From NCBI GenBank assembly GCA_016710985.1, contig JADJTX010000018.1, positions 19,572 to 83,571 on the forward strand: a stretch of DNA of 64,000 nucleotides, in the 5' to 3' direction. Shown here one piece after another: positions 1 to 9,948 of this stretch; position 1 is the first letter of the stretch, and every line of letters starts with the position of its first letter. This DNA is from Ignavibacteria bacterium (GTDB taxonomy: Bacteria > Bacteroidota > Ignavibacteria > Tepidaquicellales > Tepidaquicellaceae). Below the pieces are notes generated by a model. It did no database searches. It had not been told where the DNA came from and worked only from the letters and a program-made list of their open reading frames with translations. The translations under genes and the position numbers were made by a program.

Positions 1-332
1 GGACTTCAACGTATTATAATGATAAGAATGAATCACTGGCAATAAAAAATGTATTTGGAGAAAATGCATACAAAATTCCTGTTCATTCAATTAAATCCAT
101 GATCGGTCATTTACTTGGTGCAGCAGGAGCCATCGAAGCAATTGCTTCTATATTAACGATCCGTGACGGAATCATCCCTCCCACAATCAACTACGAAGAA
201 AAAGATCCCGAATGTGATTTAAATTATGTCGTTAATACAGCACTGAGGAAAGATGTCAGGACTGTATTGTCTGAAAATTCAGGATTTGGAGGTCATAACA
301 CTGCCCTGGTATTCCAAAAGTACGAGGAATAA
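1..332 (+). CDS. fabF: 3-oxoacyl-ACP synthase II (FabF), C-terminal part
   Basis: Condensing enzyme of fatty acid elongation, cytoplasmic. Only the C-terminal about 109 residues are in the window; the frame is open from base 3. The start reads TSTYYNDKNESLAIKNVFG, the region just after the first catalytic His of FabF. It is followed by KSMIGHLLGAAGA, containing the conserved active-site Lys and the second catalytic His, and by the glycine-rich end NSGFGGHNTALVF. The next gene is rnc, 17 bp downstream; fabF-rnc is a common bacterial order. Truncation is only the window edge. Confidence 0.95.
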   Translation, partial: TSTYYNDKNESLAIKNVFGENAYKIPVHSIKSMIGHLLGAAGAIEAIASILTIRDGIIPPTINYEEKDPECDLNYVVNTALRKDVRTVLSENSGFGGHNTALVFQKYEE

Positions 333-349
333 AATAAGAATAAGTATCA

Positions 350-1189
350 TTGAAAACCATGTTTGATTTATTCAAGAAAAGTCTAAGAAAATTCATACCT
401 TTTTATAAGGAAACAAAGACCAAGGATGAAGACACTGCCGGTTCAATGTTTCAGATTGATTTTGAAGGTTTTCAAAAGTCGATTCATTATAAAATAATAG
501 ACAGAAGTTATTTCATCACTGCTTTAACTCACCGTTCATTTCTTAAAGTCAAAAGCAATCCTTTAAAGATTGGTATAATTTCAAATGAACGTCTTGAATT
601 TCTTGGAGACGCTGTCCTTGATCTTGTCGTTGCAGAATATTTGTTTAAAAATTTTCCTCTTAATGAAGAAGGAGATCTTACTAAATTCCGTTCGATCCTT
701 GTTAATAAAAAATTCCTGGCTGAGCGGGCTAAGAACATCGGGCTTGGAAATTACCTGCTTGCTTCTTTTACAGCTAAGAAATCAATAGAGGAGGGATATG
801 ATACAATTTTATCGGATGCATATGAATCAATAGTCGGCGCTGTTTTCATGGATTCCGGATATGATGCGGCAAAGGAATTTCTTAATGAGGAGATTTTTAA
901 AAAGCTTGACATCAAATGGCTTAATCAATTTGATGAAAACCATAAGAGCAAATTCCTGGAATACGTTCAGGCGCATACAGATTTCATTCCTGAGTATTCA
1001 ATCATTAAAGAAGAAGGTCCCGAACATAATAAGCTTTTTACGGTAGAAGTTTTTGTAAATAAAAGAAGTCTGGGAATCGGAAAAGGTAAATCAAAGAAAC
1101 AGGCAGAACAGGAAGCAGCAAAAAATGCATTGAACCATCTGGATGTACTTGAAAAGATGGGGCTTACAAAGAAAAGAGCCGCGGGTTAA
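350..1189 (+). CDS. rnc: Ribonuclease III
   Basis: Double-strand-specific endoribonuclease used in rRNA maturation and RNA turnover. The catalytic domain carries the signature NERLEFLGDAVLDLVVAEYL (acidic residues E and D) and the second acidic pair in SDAYESIVGAVFMDSGYD. A C-terminal double-stranded RNA-binding domain follows (KSKFLEYVQ ... GKGKSKKQAEQEAAKNAL). The longest frame begins at a TTG at 350; an in-frame ATG at 359 gives MFDLFKKS and may be the true start. The N-terminus is about 30 residues longer than E. coli RNase III, as often in Bacteroidota. Likely cotranscribed with fabF. Confidence 0.95.
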   Translation: MKTMFDLFKKSLRKFIPFYKETKTKDEDTAGSMFQIDFEGFQKSIHYKIIDRSYFITALTHRSFLKVKSNPLKIGIISNERLEFLGDAVLDLVVAEYLFKNFPLNEEGDLTKFRSILVNKKFLAERAKNIGLGNYLLASFTAKKSIEEGYDTILSDAYESIVGAVFMDSGYDAAKEFLNEEIFKKLDIKWLNQFDENHKSKFLEYVQAHTDFIPEYSIIKEEGPEHNKLFTVEVFVNKRSLGIGKGKSKKQAEQEAAKNALNHLDVLEKMGLTKKRAAG

Positions 1190-1335
1190 AAATTTTTTGA
1201 GCATTGACATTAGAATGTACTAACAATATATTTGCATACCTAATTTTCAAATTTAACAAAAAAGGAAAAAAGTATATAGAGATTTGTTATTAATTTATTA
1301 AGAAACCTTAGTTCAATCTCTATGTATGATTTTTT

Positions 1336-1393
1336 AAAACCATTTTTTAAAGATACCTGTATGTATATCTTTGGAAAATGGTTTTATTTTTTT
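1336..1393 (+). terminator. Intrinsic terminator-like hairpin after rnc
   Basis: Arms at 1336-1355 and 1366-1385 pair over about 20 positions with a 10-nt loop, followed by ATTTTTTTT. It lies 150 bp after the rnc stop and 95 bp before porU, so it would end the fabF-rnc transcript. The rest of 1190-1488 holds no ORF. Confidence 0.7.
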
Positions 1394-1488
1394 AACAACT
1401 TGCCAGGACTGAATCTGTAATTTTTTTGAATAATAATTGTTAGTTTAGGAAGTAATTAATCCGAATTAACTTAAATCCAAACAAATTA

Positions 1489-4400
1489 ATGAATAAAGAG
1501 AATAGAATCATAATTAGTAATCCTGTATACCTTACAATTCCTTTATTATTATTCTTCGCTGTTTTTAATTTCGCTTTCTCACAAACTAAAGATGCTTTAG
1601 ATACAGATGCCAAACCTGATTATAAAATTATCAATTCCACAGAAACATTTATCGAGCTTGAATTTTATCCCAAATACAGCAGTGATGTAGAATTTGAACA
1701 AGGCACAGGCTACAGCAGCAAATACGGAAGCCCTGATGTTAAAATGAGATCTTTTCCGGTATTCTTTCCCGGGAATTCAAAAAACAGAGTAGAAGTAGTT
1801 GATATGAAATATGATGATATTCAAAGTATTGAAATTTTACCGGTACCGACATACGAAATTTCAAAAGATAAAAAAGGATTTGATCCGGTTTATAACAGAG
1901 ACGAAAACATTTATAACGAAAACAAATATTTTCCCGGAGAGGCTGCTTACGTAAATAATATTGGCGCATTGAGAAATAAGTATTTCGGATATCTTAATAT
2001 ATACCCCGTCCAGTATAATCCCGTAACTAATTCAGTCAGAAAATACAGATATATAAGAGTAAGATTGAATTTTGCTGATGCTCCTGTTTATTTAAACAAA
2101 CAACTGAGCAAGGAAGAAACATCATTCTTTGAAAATACTGCCATTAACCAGGCTGTTTCTTCTCAATGGTCAACAAGAGAATTTAACTTACCAAGAGATT
2201 TCGGCGTTCAGAACAGTGTGCTTGCTTCAGGAGATTTTTATAAAATGGAAGTAAGAGAATCGGGAATGTACAGACTTGATAAAAACTATCTTCAGAGCGC
2301 AGGGATAAATGCAGGAAGCATTAACCCTAAAACTATAAAAATATACGGTAACGGAGGAGCAGAACTTGCTTATGATAATTCTGTTCAGTCTCCAACCGAC
2401 CTTGTAGAAAATAAAATTTATGTTTCAGGCGAAGATGACGGACAGTTCAATGATAATGATTACATTGTTTTTTACGGCAGAAGTCCTAACGAATGGAAAT
2501 ATGATCCTGACCGTAAAACCTTTAACCACACTATTAATCATTATTCGAAAGTTAATTATTACTGGATAACCTTCGGCGGTCCTGACGGACAAAGAATGGC
2601 AGTTCAAAACTCACCTAATGTTTCAGGATTAAATCCGCAGTCAAGTTTCAAATACAGAATGTTTGAAGAACCGGAAGTAAATAATCTGGGTTCTACCGGA
2701 CTTTTATGGGTTAGTCAAAGAATAAGCGTAAATGAAAGTTTCAACTACAATAAGGAGTTAAAAGGATATGTTGACGGAAGCAATGTTAATTTCAGGTACA
2801 GATTCGGAAACGGTTCAACTTTCCCGGAATGGTGGCGTCTTGAAGACCAAAGCTCAAATTTTTTACTAACTCAGTTTGTCCCTGCAGTTTCAGGAGAATT
2901 CTCACACATAAATTTATCTTATATTGACAACAACTTATATGGAGTCAGTTATCCCCTGTCACCGGGAAATAAAAATGTAAACTTCAAAGCATCACTTCGT
3001 TCAGCAGATGGAAATTCCCCTAATGTTGCAGGTTACACTGATTATTATGAAATACTTTATGACAGGGTATTTTCTGCTGATAATAATGTTCTGAGATTTA
3101 ATTCACCTGATGTAAATACAACCGTTGAATATCAGATCAGCAATTATACTACTCCTGATATAAAAATATTTGATGTTACAAAACCGGAGGAAGTGTTTCT
3201 CATAAATCCCATATCTTACACAAACGGTGTTGTAAGATTCCAGTCAAACATAATTGCAGACGAGCCAAAGGAGTATTATTCTATCGGAGGAAATAATTAC
3301 AAAACCCCCGCTTCAGTTTCCGACAGGGTTCCTAATCAGAATCTGAAAGGTGAACTCGCAGCAGGATCGAGTTTTATCATTATATCACCTAAAGAATTTC
3401 TGTCAGCAGCCAACCGGCTTAAGGCACACAGAGAAAAAGCCGGAGGAGATTTTATAAAAACTACTGTAGTGGATGTTGAAAAAATATACAATGAGTTTTC
3501 AGGCGGCTTAGAGGATCCCGTAGCACCCAGAAATTTTTTGAAGTATGCATTTAATAACTGGAATGAAAGACCTGTATATGTTTTATTCTTTGGCGACGGA
3601 AGTTATGATTATAAAAATATTTACAATTCATATAATGCCGGTCTCAAGAATTGGATACTTCCAATAGAAAAGAATTCAGAAATTTCTAATGAAGTTGACA
3701 GCTATTGTTCGGATGATTTCATAGTAGAAATTGACCAGACAGATCCTGCACCAGGCGGTGACTGTCAGCCCGATTTTTGCTCAGGAAGACTTCCGGTGAA
3801 TTCATTCGATGAAGCAAACATTGTAATTGATAAGATCTTAAGTTACGAAAGTCCTTTAAATTTTAGTAAATGGAGAAATGAAGCAACTTATGTTGCTGAT
3901 GACGGATGGACAACCCAATATACAAACGGAGGTGAAGGAAGTCTTCATACTGATCAATGCGAAAATGTTGCTCAGAACTACACTCCGGGCTTTATTAAAA
4001 AGAGCAAGATTTATATTGCAAGTTATCCTTCTGAAATAACACCTCAGGGAAGAAGAAAGCCGGGAGCGAACGTTGACATAATAAAAAACTGGAATGAGGG
4101 AAGACTTATTATGAACTACACCGGTCACGGAAGTACTGATTTATGGGCTCACGAGCACATCTTCGAAAGACAGGTAAGCATTCCTCAGTTAAATAATAAA
4201 AACAAATATCCGTTTGTCACAATCGCCAGCTGCGATCTTGCAAGATGGGATGATCCTTTTAATTTAAGCGCTGAAGAACAATTGGTAGTTTTAAAGGATA
4301 AAGGTTCAATTGGAATAGCCGCTGCAGTAAGACCAGTTTACAGCATACCCAATGCAATTTATAACAACGCCTTGTACAGCAATATTTTCAAAACTGATAC

Positions 4401-5577
4401 TTTAGGATTGAGATTAAGATTAGGTAAGGCAGTATTTAATGTAAAGCAGGAGCTTCACTATGAGAATGATATTAAATTTGCATTATTATGTGATCCGACT
4501 CTAAGACTGGCAGTACGTCAGCAAAGAACTAAAATCGACCGCATTAATAATGTTCCCGGTGATAGTTTGTTTGAAATGAAATCTCTTCAAAAAATTAAAA
4601 TATCCGGAAGTATAATAAAAACTGACTCCACTTTTTGGTCAGATTATTCAGGAACACTCGATCTTCAGGTATATGATGTTGACAAGAGCATTTCTTTTGT
4701 TGACTTTCAGAGCCCGTTCAATTATAAAATTTCCGGAGGATTGATTTACACCGGTAGAGCAAATGTTGTAAACGGAAAATGGGTCATAGATTTTGTTGTA
4801 CCAAAAGATATTTCATACAATCCGGGCAGAGGCAAGATCATAGCATATTTTAACAACAGTTCAACCGACGGGATAGGCTTTACAGATAATTTCATAATGA
4901 ACGGTATAGATACGAATGCTGCTCCTGATTCAACCGGTCCCGTTGTCAGTGCATTCATGGGAAACAGGAATTTCAGAACAGGAGATCTGGTAAATCAAAA
5001 CCCAAAGCTGATCGCAGATTTTAGTGATGAAAACGGAATAAATTTTACCGGGACAATAGGACACAGGATTGAAGCAGTTTTAAATGAAGATGAGAATTCA
5101 AAGATTGACCTGACACCATTTTTTATCAGTACAACAAATTATCAGAACGGAACGGTAGAATACCAGATGCAGGACCTTCCCAACGGAAAATATAAGCTTG
5201 AAGTAAGAGCCTGGGACACATATAATAATTTTAATTCAACATTAATTGAATTTGATGTAAGAAACAGCAGTTCTTTAGCTCTTGAAAACGTTTACAATTA
5301 CCCGAATCCAATGCAGGACGGAACTAACTTCATTTTCGAACATAATTTAGATGAACCTTTAACGGCGACTGTAAACATTTATACAGTGAGCGGAAGATTA
5401 ATAAAAGAATTGAATAAAACCAATATTACAGATAAATTCGTCTCTTTACAATGGGATGGTCTTGATTCCGATGGTGATGCTATTGCCAACGGAACATATA
5501 TTTATAAAGTTTTAATAAAATCAGAAGACGGTAATTACTCCAAGAGTACAACCGGAAAATTAGCCAAGTTAAAATAA
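1489..5577 (+). CDS. porU: PorU-like type IX secretion sortase (peptidase C25 family)
   Basis: Cell-surface cysteine peptidase of the gingipain (C25) family; PorU removes the C-terminal domain of type IX cargo and attaches the cargo to the surface. 1362 residues with a signal peptide ending near FNFAFSQ (about residue 31). The C25 domain occupies roughly residues 630-1010. The catalytic pair is visible: His880 in NYTGHGS and Cys915 in ASCDLARWDDP. An Ig-like region follows, and the protein ends with a type IX-type C-terminal domain (NYPNPMQDGTNFIFEH ... GTYIYKVLI). It lies 21 bp upstream of a PorV-like gene, its usual partner. PorU is preferred over a secreted gingipain because of the large N-terminal region and the porV linkage. 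No operon promoter was identified with certainty. Confidence 0.88.
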   Translation: MNKENRIIISNPVYLTIPLLLFFAVFNFAFSQTKDALDTDAKPDYKIINSTETFIELEFYPKYSSDVEFEQGTGYSSKYGSPDVKMRSFPVFFPGNSKNRVEVVDMKYDDIQSIEILPVPTYEISKDKKGFDPVYNRDENIYNENKYFPGEAAYVNNIGALRNKYFGYLNIYPVQYNPVTNSVRKYRYIRVRLNFADAPVYLNKQLSKEETSFFENTAINQAVSSQWSTREFNLPRDFGVQNSVLASGDFYKMEVRESGMYRLDKNYLQSAGINAGSINPKTIKIYGNGGAELAYDNSVQSPTDLVENKIYVSGEDDGQFNDNDYIVFYGRSPNEWKYDPDRKTFNHTINHYSKVNYYWITFGGPDGQRMAVQNSPNVSGLNPQSSFKYRMFEEPEVNNLGSTGLLWVSQRISVNESFNYNKELKGYVDGSNVNFRYRFGNGSTFPEWWRLEDQSSNFLLTQFVPAVSGEFSHINLSYIDNNLYGVSYPLSPGNKNVNFKASLRSADGNSPNVAGYTDYYEILYDRVFSADNNVLRFNSPDVNTTVEYQISNYTTPDIKIFDVTKPEEVFLINPISYTNGVVRFQSNIIADEPKEYYSIGGNNYKTPASVSDRVPNQNLKGELAAGSSFIIISPKEFLSAANRLKAHREKAGGDFIKTTVVDVEKIYNEFSGGLEDPVAPRNFLKYAFNNWNERPVYVLFFGDGSYDYKNIYNSYNAGLKNWILPIEKNSEISNEVDSYCSDDFIVEIDQTDPAPGGDCQPDFCSGRLPVNSFDEANIVIDKILSYESPLNFSKWRNEATYVADDGWTTQYTNGGEGSLHTDQCENVAQNYTPGFIKKSKIYIASYPSEITPQGRRKPGANVDIIKNWNEGRLIMNYTGHGSTDLWAHEHIFERQVSIPQLNNKNKYPFVTIASCDLARWDDPFNLSAEEQLVVLKDKGSIGIAAAVRPVYSIPNAIYNNALYSNIFKTDTLGLRLRLGKAVFNVKQELHYENDIKFALLCDPTLRLAVRQQRTKIDRINNVPGDSLFEMKSLQKIKISGSIIKTDSTFWSDYSGTLDLQVYDVDKSISFVDFQSPFNYKISGGLIYTGRANVVNGKWVIDFVVPKDISYNPGRGKIIAYFNNSSTDGIGFTDNFIMNGIDTNAAPDSTGPVVSAFMGNRNFRTGDLVNQNPKLIADFSDENGINFTGTIGHRIEAVLNEDENSKIDLTPFFISTTNYQNGTVEYQMQDLPNGKYKLEVRAWDTYNNFNSTLIEFDVRNSSSLALENVYNYPNPMQDGTNFIFEHNLDEPLTATVNIYTVSGRLIKELNKTNITDKFVSLQWDGLDSDGDAIANGTYIYKVLIKSEDGNYSKSTTGKLAKLK

Positions 5578-5598
5578 AAAAAGAGGAGAAATAATTTA

Positions 5599-6748
5599 AT
5601 GTTCAGAAAGACATTCGCATATTTATGCGTAATATTAATTGTAGTCAGTGTCATTACATTTAATAATAAAGAAGCATATTCACAGACGACTACGGTTTCT
5701 ACGGGAGTTCCATTCCTGCTAATCGGACCTAATTCCAGATTCGGCGGAATGGGAGAAACGGGAACAGCAATTGCTGATGATGCGACTGCCATGCACTGGA
5801 ATCCTGCCGGTTTAGCTTATCAGAAAAAATATACCGAGATTAACTTTACTCACTCACCCTGGCTTGCAGGTCTGAATATCGGCGATCTGTTTTATGATTA
5901 CATTGCAGGAAGGAAATTTATTAAGAGTATAAACGGAACAATAGGTGCTTCCATTACATACTTAAACATCGGAGAAGTTATTGTAACGGATGAATTCGGA
6001 AATTCACAGCCGGACAGAAATTACAAAGCATATGAAATGGCTTTAGGTGTTGGGTATGCTACTCAGCTTGGAAAAGACTGGGCAGGCGGTGTGACCGGAA
6101 CATTCATTTACAGCAGATTATCACCTAATGATTTTACTGTCGCTAATGAAAAAGGAACAGGTACCGGTATATCAGCTGCACTTGGCTTATCTACTTTGTT
6201 TAAACCTATCAGCGGATCTAAAATTTTTGCAAACAGATTTACTTTTGGATTAAACTTATCTAACATGGGACCTAACATATCTTATGTGGATGCTGATCAG
6301 GCTGATCCCCTTCCGCAAAACCTGAGACTCGGTATTGGATATGAAGTTCTTAACTCCCAGTTTAACTCACTGGTTATAACTGCTGATTTTACAAAATTAC
6401 TTGTTAACAGGACAAATACAATTCCTGCAGATACAGTCCTGGGTACTCCCGGAAATTCCCGGTTCAGTTGACCCTTTTTACGAAGCGATATTTACGTCCT
6501 GGGGCAGCGGACTTCAGTCAATTCAGACTTCAATCGGAGCTGAATACTGGTACGGAAGCCCGAAGTTAATTGCATTGAGAGCAGGTTACTTTTATGAAGA
6601 TCCTTCTAACGGAAACAGAAAATTTTTCACTCTCGGAGCAGGAATAAGATATGATCTGTATGGATTTGACTTTGGATATATCAGCACTATTGAAGAGACT
6701 CATCCGCTTGCCAATACACTGAGGTTTGGGCTACTCGTTGATTTCTAA
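5599..6748 (+). CDS. porV: PorV-like outer-membrane protein of type IX secretion (frameshifted in this sequence)
   Basis: Outer-membrane beta-barrel shuttle that carries cargo from the type IX translocon to PorU. Signal peptide up to AYSQ (about residue 29), then TGVPFLLIGPNSRFGGMGET and ATAMHWNPAGLAY, the characteristic N-terminal part of the PorV/FadL-like family. The frame is broken: the first part ends at 6471 (NSRFS*), while the second (VDPFYEAIFTSWGSGLQS ... LRFGLLVDF) continues one frame over. One extra base around 6440-6465, in a run of short C, G, A and T homopolymers, explains it. The restored protein is about 382 residues, normal for the family. Preceded by an AGAGGAGA ribosome site. 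Probably a sequence error because the second half is well conserved. Confidence 0.82.
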
Positions 6749-6775
6749 TTTAAATAACTGTTTAAACCAAAAATT

Positions 6776-6809
6776 AACCATAGTTCAAAACTCTGAACTA
6801 TGGTTTTTA
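6776..6809 (+). terminator. Intrinsic terminator after porV
   Basis: Perfect 11-bp arms AACCATAGTTC and GAACTATGGTT (6777-6787 and 6795-6805) with a short loop and a following T run. It ends the porUV transcript 20 bp before the next gene. Confidence 0.85.
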
Positions 6810-6828
6810 ATATATAAATAATTTTAGA

Positions 6829-9800
6829 ATGACTTTCAGAATAATTTTTAGTTTAATAATATTTACATTACTGATCCCGTATAAATCATTTTCTCAGGAT
6901 AAGAAAACAAACTATTCCTTATCACATCCAATCAACTTTGGAAATGATAACCGAAATCTGCAGCCAAAGGATTTTAAAAGCGGAACAGATTCATTTAAAG
7001 TAGTTGCTATTTTAGTTCAGTTTGTTGAAGATGATGATCCGAGAACTTCAGGTAACGGACTTTTTGACTTATCAAATAAATACTATGATCCATCAACCGG
7101 AAGGGATACTGTTATTGATTCTCCCCCGTATGACAGTTCCTATTTTGCTGATCATCTGGAGTTCCTGAAAAATTATTTCAGTAAATCCTCAAAAGGTAAG
7201 TTAAATATAAGCTACGATCTTTATGGAAAAGTAATCAATCTTCCCCGTAACATGCAGTACTATTCACCCCAAAACACACAGTCAAATTATCTGTTGTGCA
7301 GTTTGTTTGTTGATGCATGGGCTCAGGCAGACAGCTTTGTAAACTTTTCGGGCTACGATAAATCAAATACTGCATTTGTTATTTTTCATGCCGGTGTGGG
7401 TAGAGATGTTGATCTGACATCAATTTACGGATTTGATCCGACTCCCTATGATATTCCTTCTGTATACTTAGGTTTGAATAATATTCGACAGTTTACCGGC
7501 AACAGTTCCTACAATGGTTTTCAGACCGGTGAAGGATTTTTTGTGCAAAACTCTTTGATCATTCCTTCAACAGAATTAAGAGAGCTTTCGCTTAGTTCAG
7601 GAAATTATTTAGTTGAGCTTGGGATGAACGGAATACTTTCCGCAAGTTTCGGCAGCTACCTTGGCCTGCCTGACCTGTTTAACACTTCAACAGGCGTGAC
7701 TGCAATTGGTAGATTCGGTTTAATGGATGGTCAGTCTTTATTCAGCTACAACGGGATATTTCCGCCGGAACCTTCTGCCTGGGAAAAAATATTCCTCGGA
7801 TGGGTTGAACCTGTTGTTATTTCATCCGGAACGGGTACATTCAAAATCCCAACTAGCTCAAAAAATATTGAAAGAGACTCTACAATTTATAAAGTTCTGA
7901 TAAGCAGCAAAGAATATTTTCTAATTGAAAACAGGAACAGGGATCCGGAAAACAACGGACAGACTCTCTATACTCACAACAGAAATTTTTATGACTCTGC
8001 AGTTTATACTCAGGATCTGGAAGACGGATTTTTTTATTCAAATGCTTACGCAAGTTTATACTTAATCAACGGAAATCTCACGGATGTTGAGACATTCGAC
8101 TGGAGTCTTCCGGGTCTTATCAATGATCAGAATGAATATAAAGGAGGTATATTGATATGGCACATTGATGAAAATGTTATAGATGCAAATTTTTCAACCA
8201 ACACAATAAACAATAATCTATATCACAGAGGCGTTGATGTCGAAGAAGCAAAAGGCGCGCAGGAAATCGGAGTTACCTTTTCGACACCGTTTGGAAATAT
8301 TACAGGTGACGGAAGATATGTGGACTACTGGTTTAACGGCTATCACGAAGTCCCTTCATCAATCTATACTAATGCTTTTACACCGGCTACTAATCCGAAT
8401 TCTTTAAGTTATTCGCTTGCGAATAATAATATTTACATCAGAAATTTTACCAACATAGATACGCTGATGACATTTACTGTTTCAATTGGTGTAGCGCAGA
8501 TAAGTCCCATTGCAGGATTCCCTAAATTTATCGGAATTGATTCAACCCAAAGATCTCAGTCAATAGCTTTTGATTATCTGGGAAATGCAGGTGATGAAAT
8601 ACTGATAAACTCAAACGGACAGACTTATGGATTCTACAGCAATGGTAATTCTATCAATCCAAGCTTTTCCAATGGATTTTTAAATATACCTGCAAAATAC
8701 ATTCCGGCGAAGATCGGCATCAGCAGCACTGAATATTTAGTAACCCTCTCTGACGGTGAAGTTCTCTTTAACGGTCAGCCTGTTATGATAAACGCTTCAT
8801 TTCCAAACTGTGCACCTTTATCCATTGAGAATAACGGATTTGTTTATGTCGGCAAAGCGAACGGATCAATTTACAGATTTAATCCGGATGGTTTATTTTC
8901 AAGAATTGATTCAGTATCGAACCCAATAGTACAGTTTTCAAAAACAAGTGCTGACACATTTACATATATAAGTAATACAAATAAATATTTAGTGGTAGGA
9001 AATATAACTTCTAATTCTTCAACAGATGTATTGACGGTTAATAATAATGACCAGATGGTTTTAAACGGATCTGTCATGAATATTAATTATGACATTTCGC
9101 AAATGAACACCTCCCCCATTCTTGCGGATGTAAACAGCGACGGAAAGCAGGAAATCATTTTCAGTAACGGAGATAATGTCTATGCTTTAAATTCAAACGG
9201 TGTGCTGCTGGATAATTTCCCCGCAGATTTTAATGATAATGTTACCTCCGGTGTGTCAGTCGCTGATGTTAATAACGACAACATTTACGATGTCATCTTT
9301 GCAACATCCAACGGCGATCTCTATGCATACGGGGTTGACGGTAATGTAGTAAGCGGCTTCCCTGTTCTGATAGGACCTAATACAACTTCAACACCTGCTC
9401 TTGCAAACCTAAATGATACTCTCGGAATTGTTGTAGCCGGCGGTGACGGATATCTTTATGGATTTAAAACAAACATTGTATATAACGAAAATAAAGTGCT
9501 TTGGAAAAATTATCTTAAAGACGAATACTTATCTAACAGTAATTTTGTAACCGGTAACAGTCCTGTGAGTATTTCAGGAAAGCTTCCGTCTGATAAAGTT
9601 TATAACTGGCCGAACCCTGTTTACAACGGCACTACATTCATCAGATACTATATTAACGGAAATGCTTCCAGCATCAGCATAAAGATTCTTGATCTGTCGG
9701 GAGAGCTTGTAACAACGCTTCCCGGTACTGCATTCTCTAATGCTGATAATGAAGTAGTATGGGATGTATCAGGTGTTCAGAGCGGCATTTATTACGGAGT

Positions 9801-9864
9801 AGTCGAAGGTGATATTGACGGTTCCAGCGAGTCACAGATAATTAAAATAGCGGTAGTTAAATAA
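6829..9864 (+). CDS. Secreted M6-metalloprotease-like protein without the zinc motif, with type IX sorting domain
   Basis: 1011 residues with a signal peptide ending YKSFSQ. Residues about 55-480 match the layout of M6 (immune inhibitor A type) proteases: FKVVAILVQF near the start, LGLPDLFNTSTGVTAIGRFG, SAWEKIFLGWV and GGILIWHIDENVID. Where active M6 enzymes have HEXXH directly before GLPDL, this protein has A272-S-F-G-S276, so both zinc histidines and the catalytic Glu are gone. It is therefore probably not a protease. Residues about 560-900 are FG-GAP-like propeller repeats (ADVNSDGKQEIIFSNGDNVY, ADVNNDNIYDVIFATSNGDL). The end is a type IX C-terminal domain (NWPNPVYNGTTFIRYY ... SGIYYGVV), making it likely cargo of the adjacent porUV system. 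A gene for a binding or structural protein is my inference. Confidence 0.8.
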   Translation: MTFRIIFSLIIFTLLIPYKSFSQDKKTNYSLSHPINFGNDNRNLQPKDFKSGTDSFKVVAILVQFVEDDDPRTSGNGLFDLSNKYYDPSTGRDTVIDSPPYDSSYFADHLEFLKNYFSKSSKGKLNISYDLYGKVINLPRNMQYYSPQNTQSNYLLCSLFVDAWAQADSFVNFSGYDKSNTAFVIFHAGVGRDVDLTSIYGFDPTPYDIPSVYLGLNNIRQFTGNSSYNGFQTGEGFFVQNSLIIPSTELRELSLSSGNYLVELGMNGILSASFGSYLGLPDLFNTSTGVTAIGRFGLMDGQSLFSYNGIFPPEPSAWEKIFLGWVEPVVISSGTGTFKIPTSSKNIERDSTIYKVLISSKEYFLIENRNRDPENNGQTLYTHNRNFYDSAVYTQDLEDGFFYSNAYASLYLINGNLTDVETFDWSLPGLINDQNEYKGGILIWHIDENVIDANFSTNTINNNLYHRGVDVEEAKGAQEIGVTFSTPFGNITGDGRYVDYWFNGYHEVPSSIYTNAFTPATNPNSLSYSLANNNIYIRNFTNIDTLMTFTVSIGVAQISPIAGFPKFIGIDSTQRSQSIAFDYLGNAGDEILINSNGQTYGFYSNGNSINPSFSNGFLNIPAKYIPAKIGISSTEYLVTLSDGEVLFNGQPVMINASFPNCAPLSIENNGFVYVGKANGSIYRFNPDGLFSRIDSVSNPIVQFSKTSADTFTYISNTNKYLVVGNITSNSSTDVLTVNNNDQMVLNGSVMNINYDISQMNTSPILADVNSDGKQEIIFSNGDNVYALNSNGVLLDNFPADFNDNVTSGVSVADVNNDNIYDVIFATSNGDLYAYGVDGNVVSGFPVLIGPNTTSTPALANLNDTLGIVVAGGDGYLYGFKTNIVYNENKVLWKNYLKDEYLSNSNFVTGNSPVSISGKLPSDKVYNWPNPVYNGTTFIRYYINGNASSISIKILDLSGELVTTLPGTAFSNADNEVVWDVSGVQSGIYYGVVEGDIDGSSESQIIKIAVVK

Positions 9865-9889
9865 TAATTTTAAAATATTTTCTTTAAAT

Positions 9890-9947
9890 AAAGGTGACTA
9901 TCTTATCTGAAACAGATTGAATCAGATAAAGATAATCACCTTTTTAT
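9890..9947 (+). terminator. Long hairpin terminator between the M6-like and GT2 genes
   Basis: Arms at 9891-9910 and 9921-9940 pair over about 18 positions, closing with AAGGTGA/TCACCTT and followed by TTTTTATATT. It ends the upstream transcript. The TTG used as the GT2 start begins at 9949, directly after the T run, so GT2 expression must either read through or start at an unseen promoter. Confidence 0.8.
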
Positions 9948-9948
9948 A

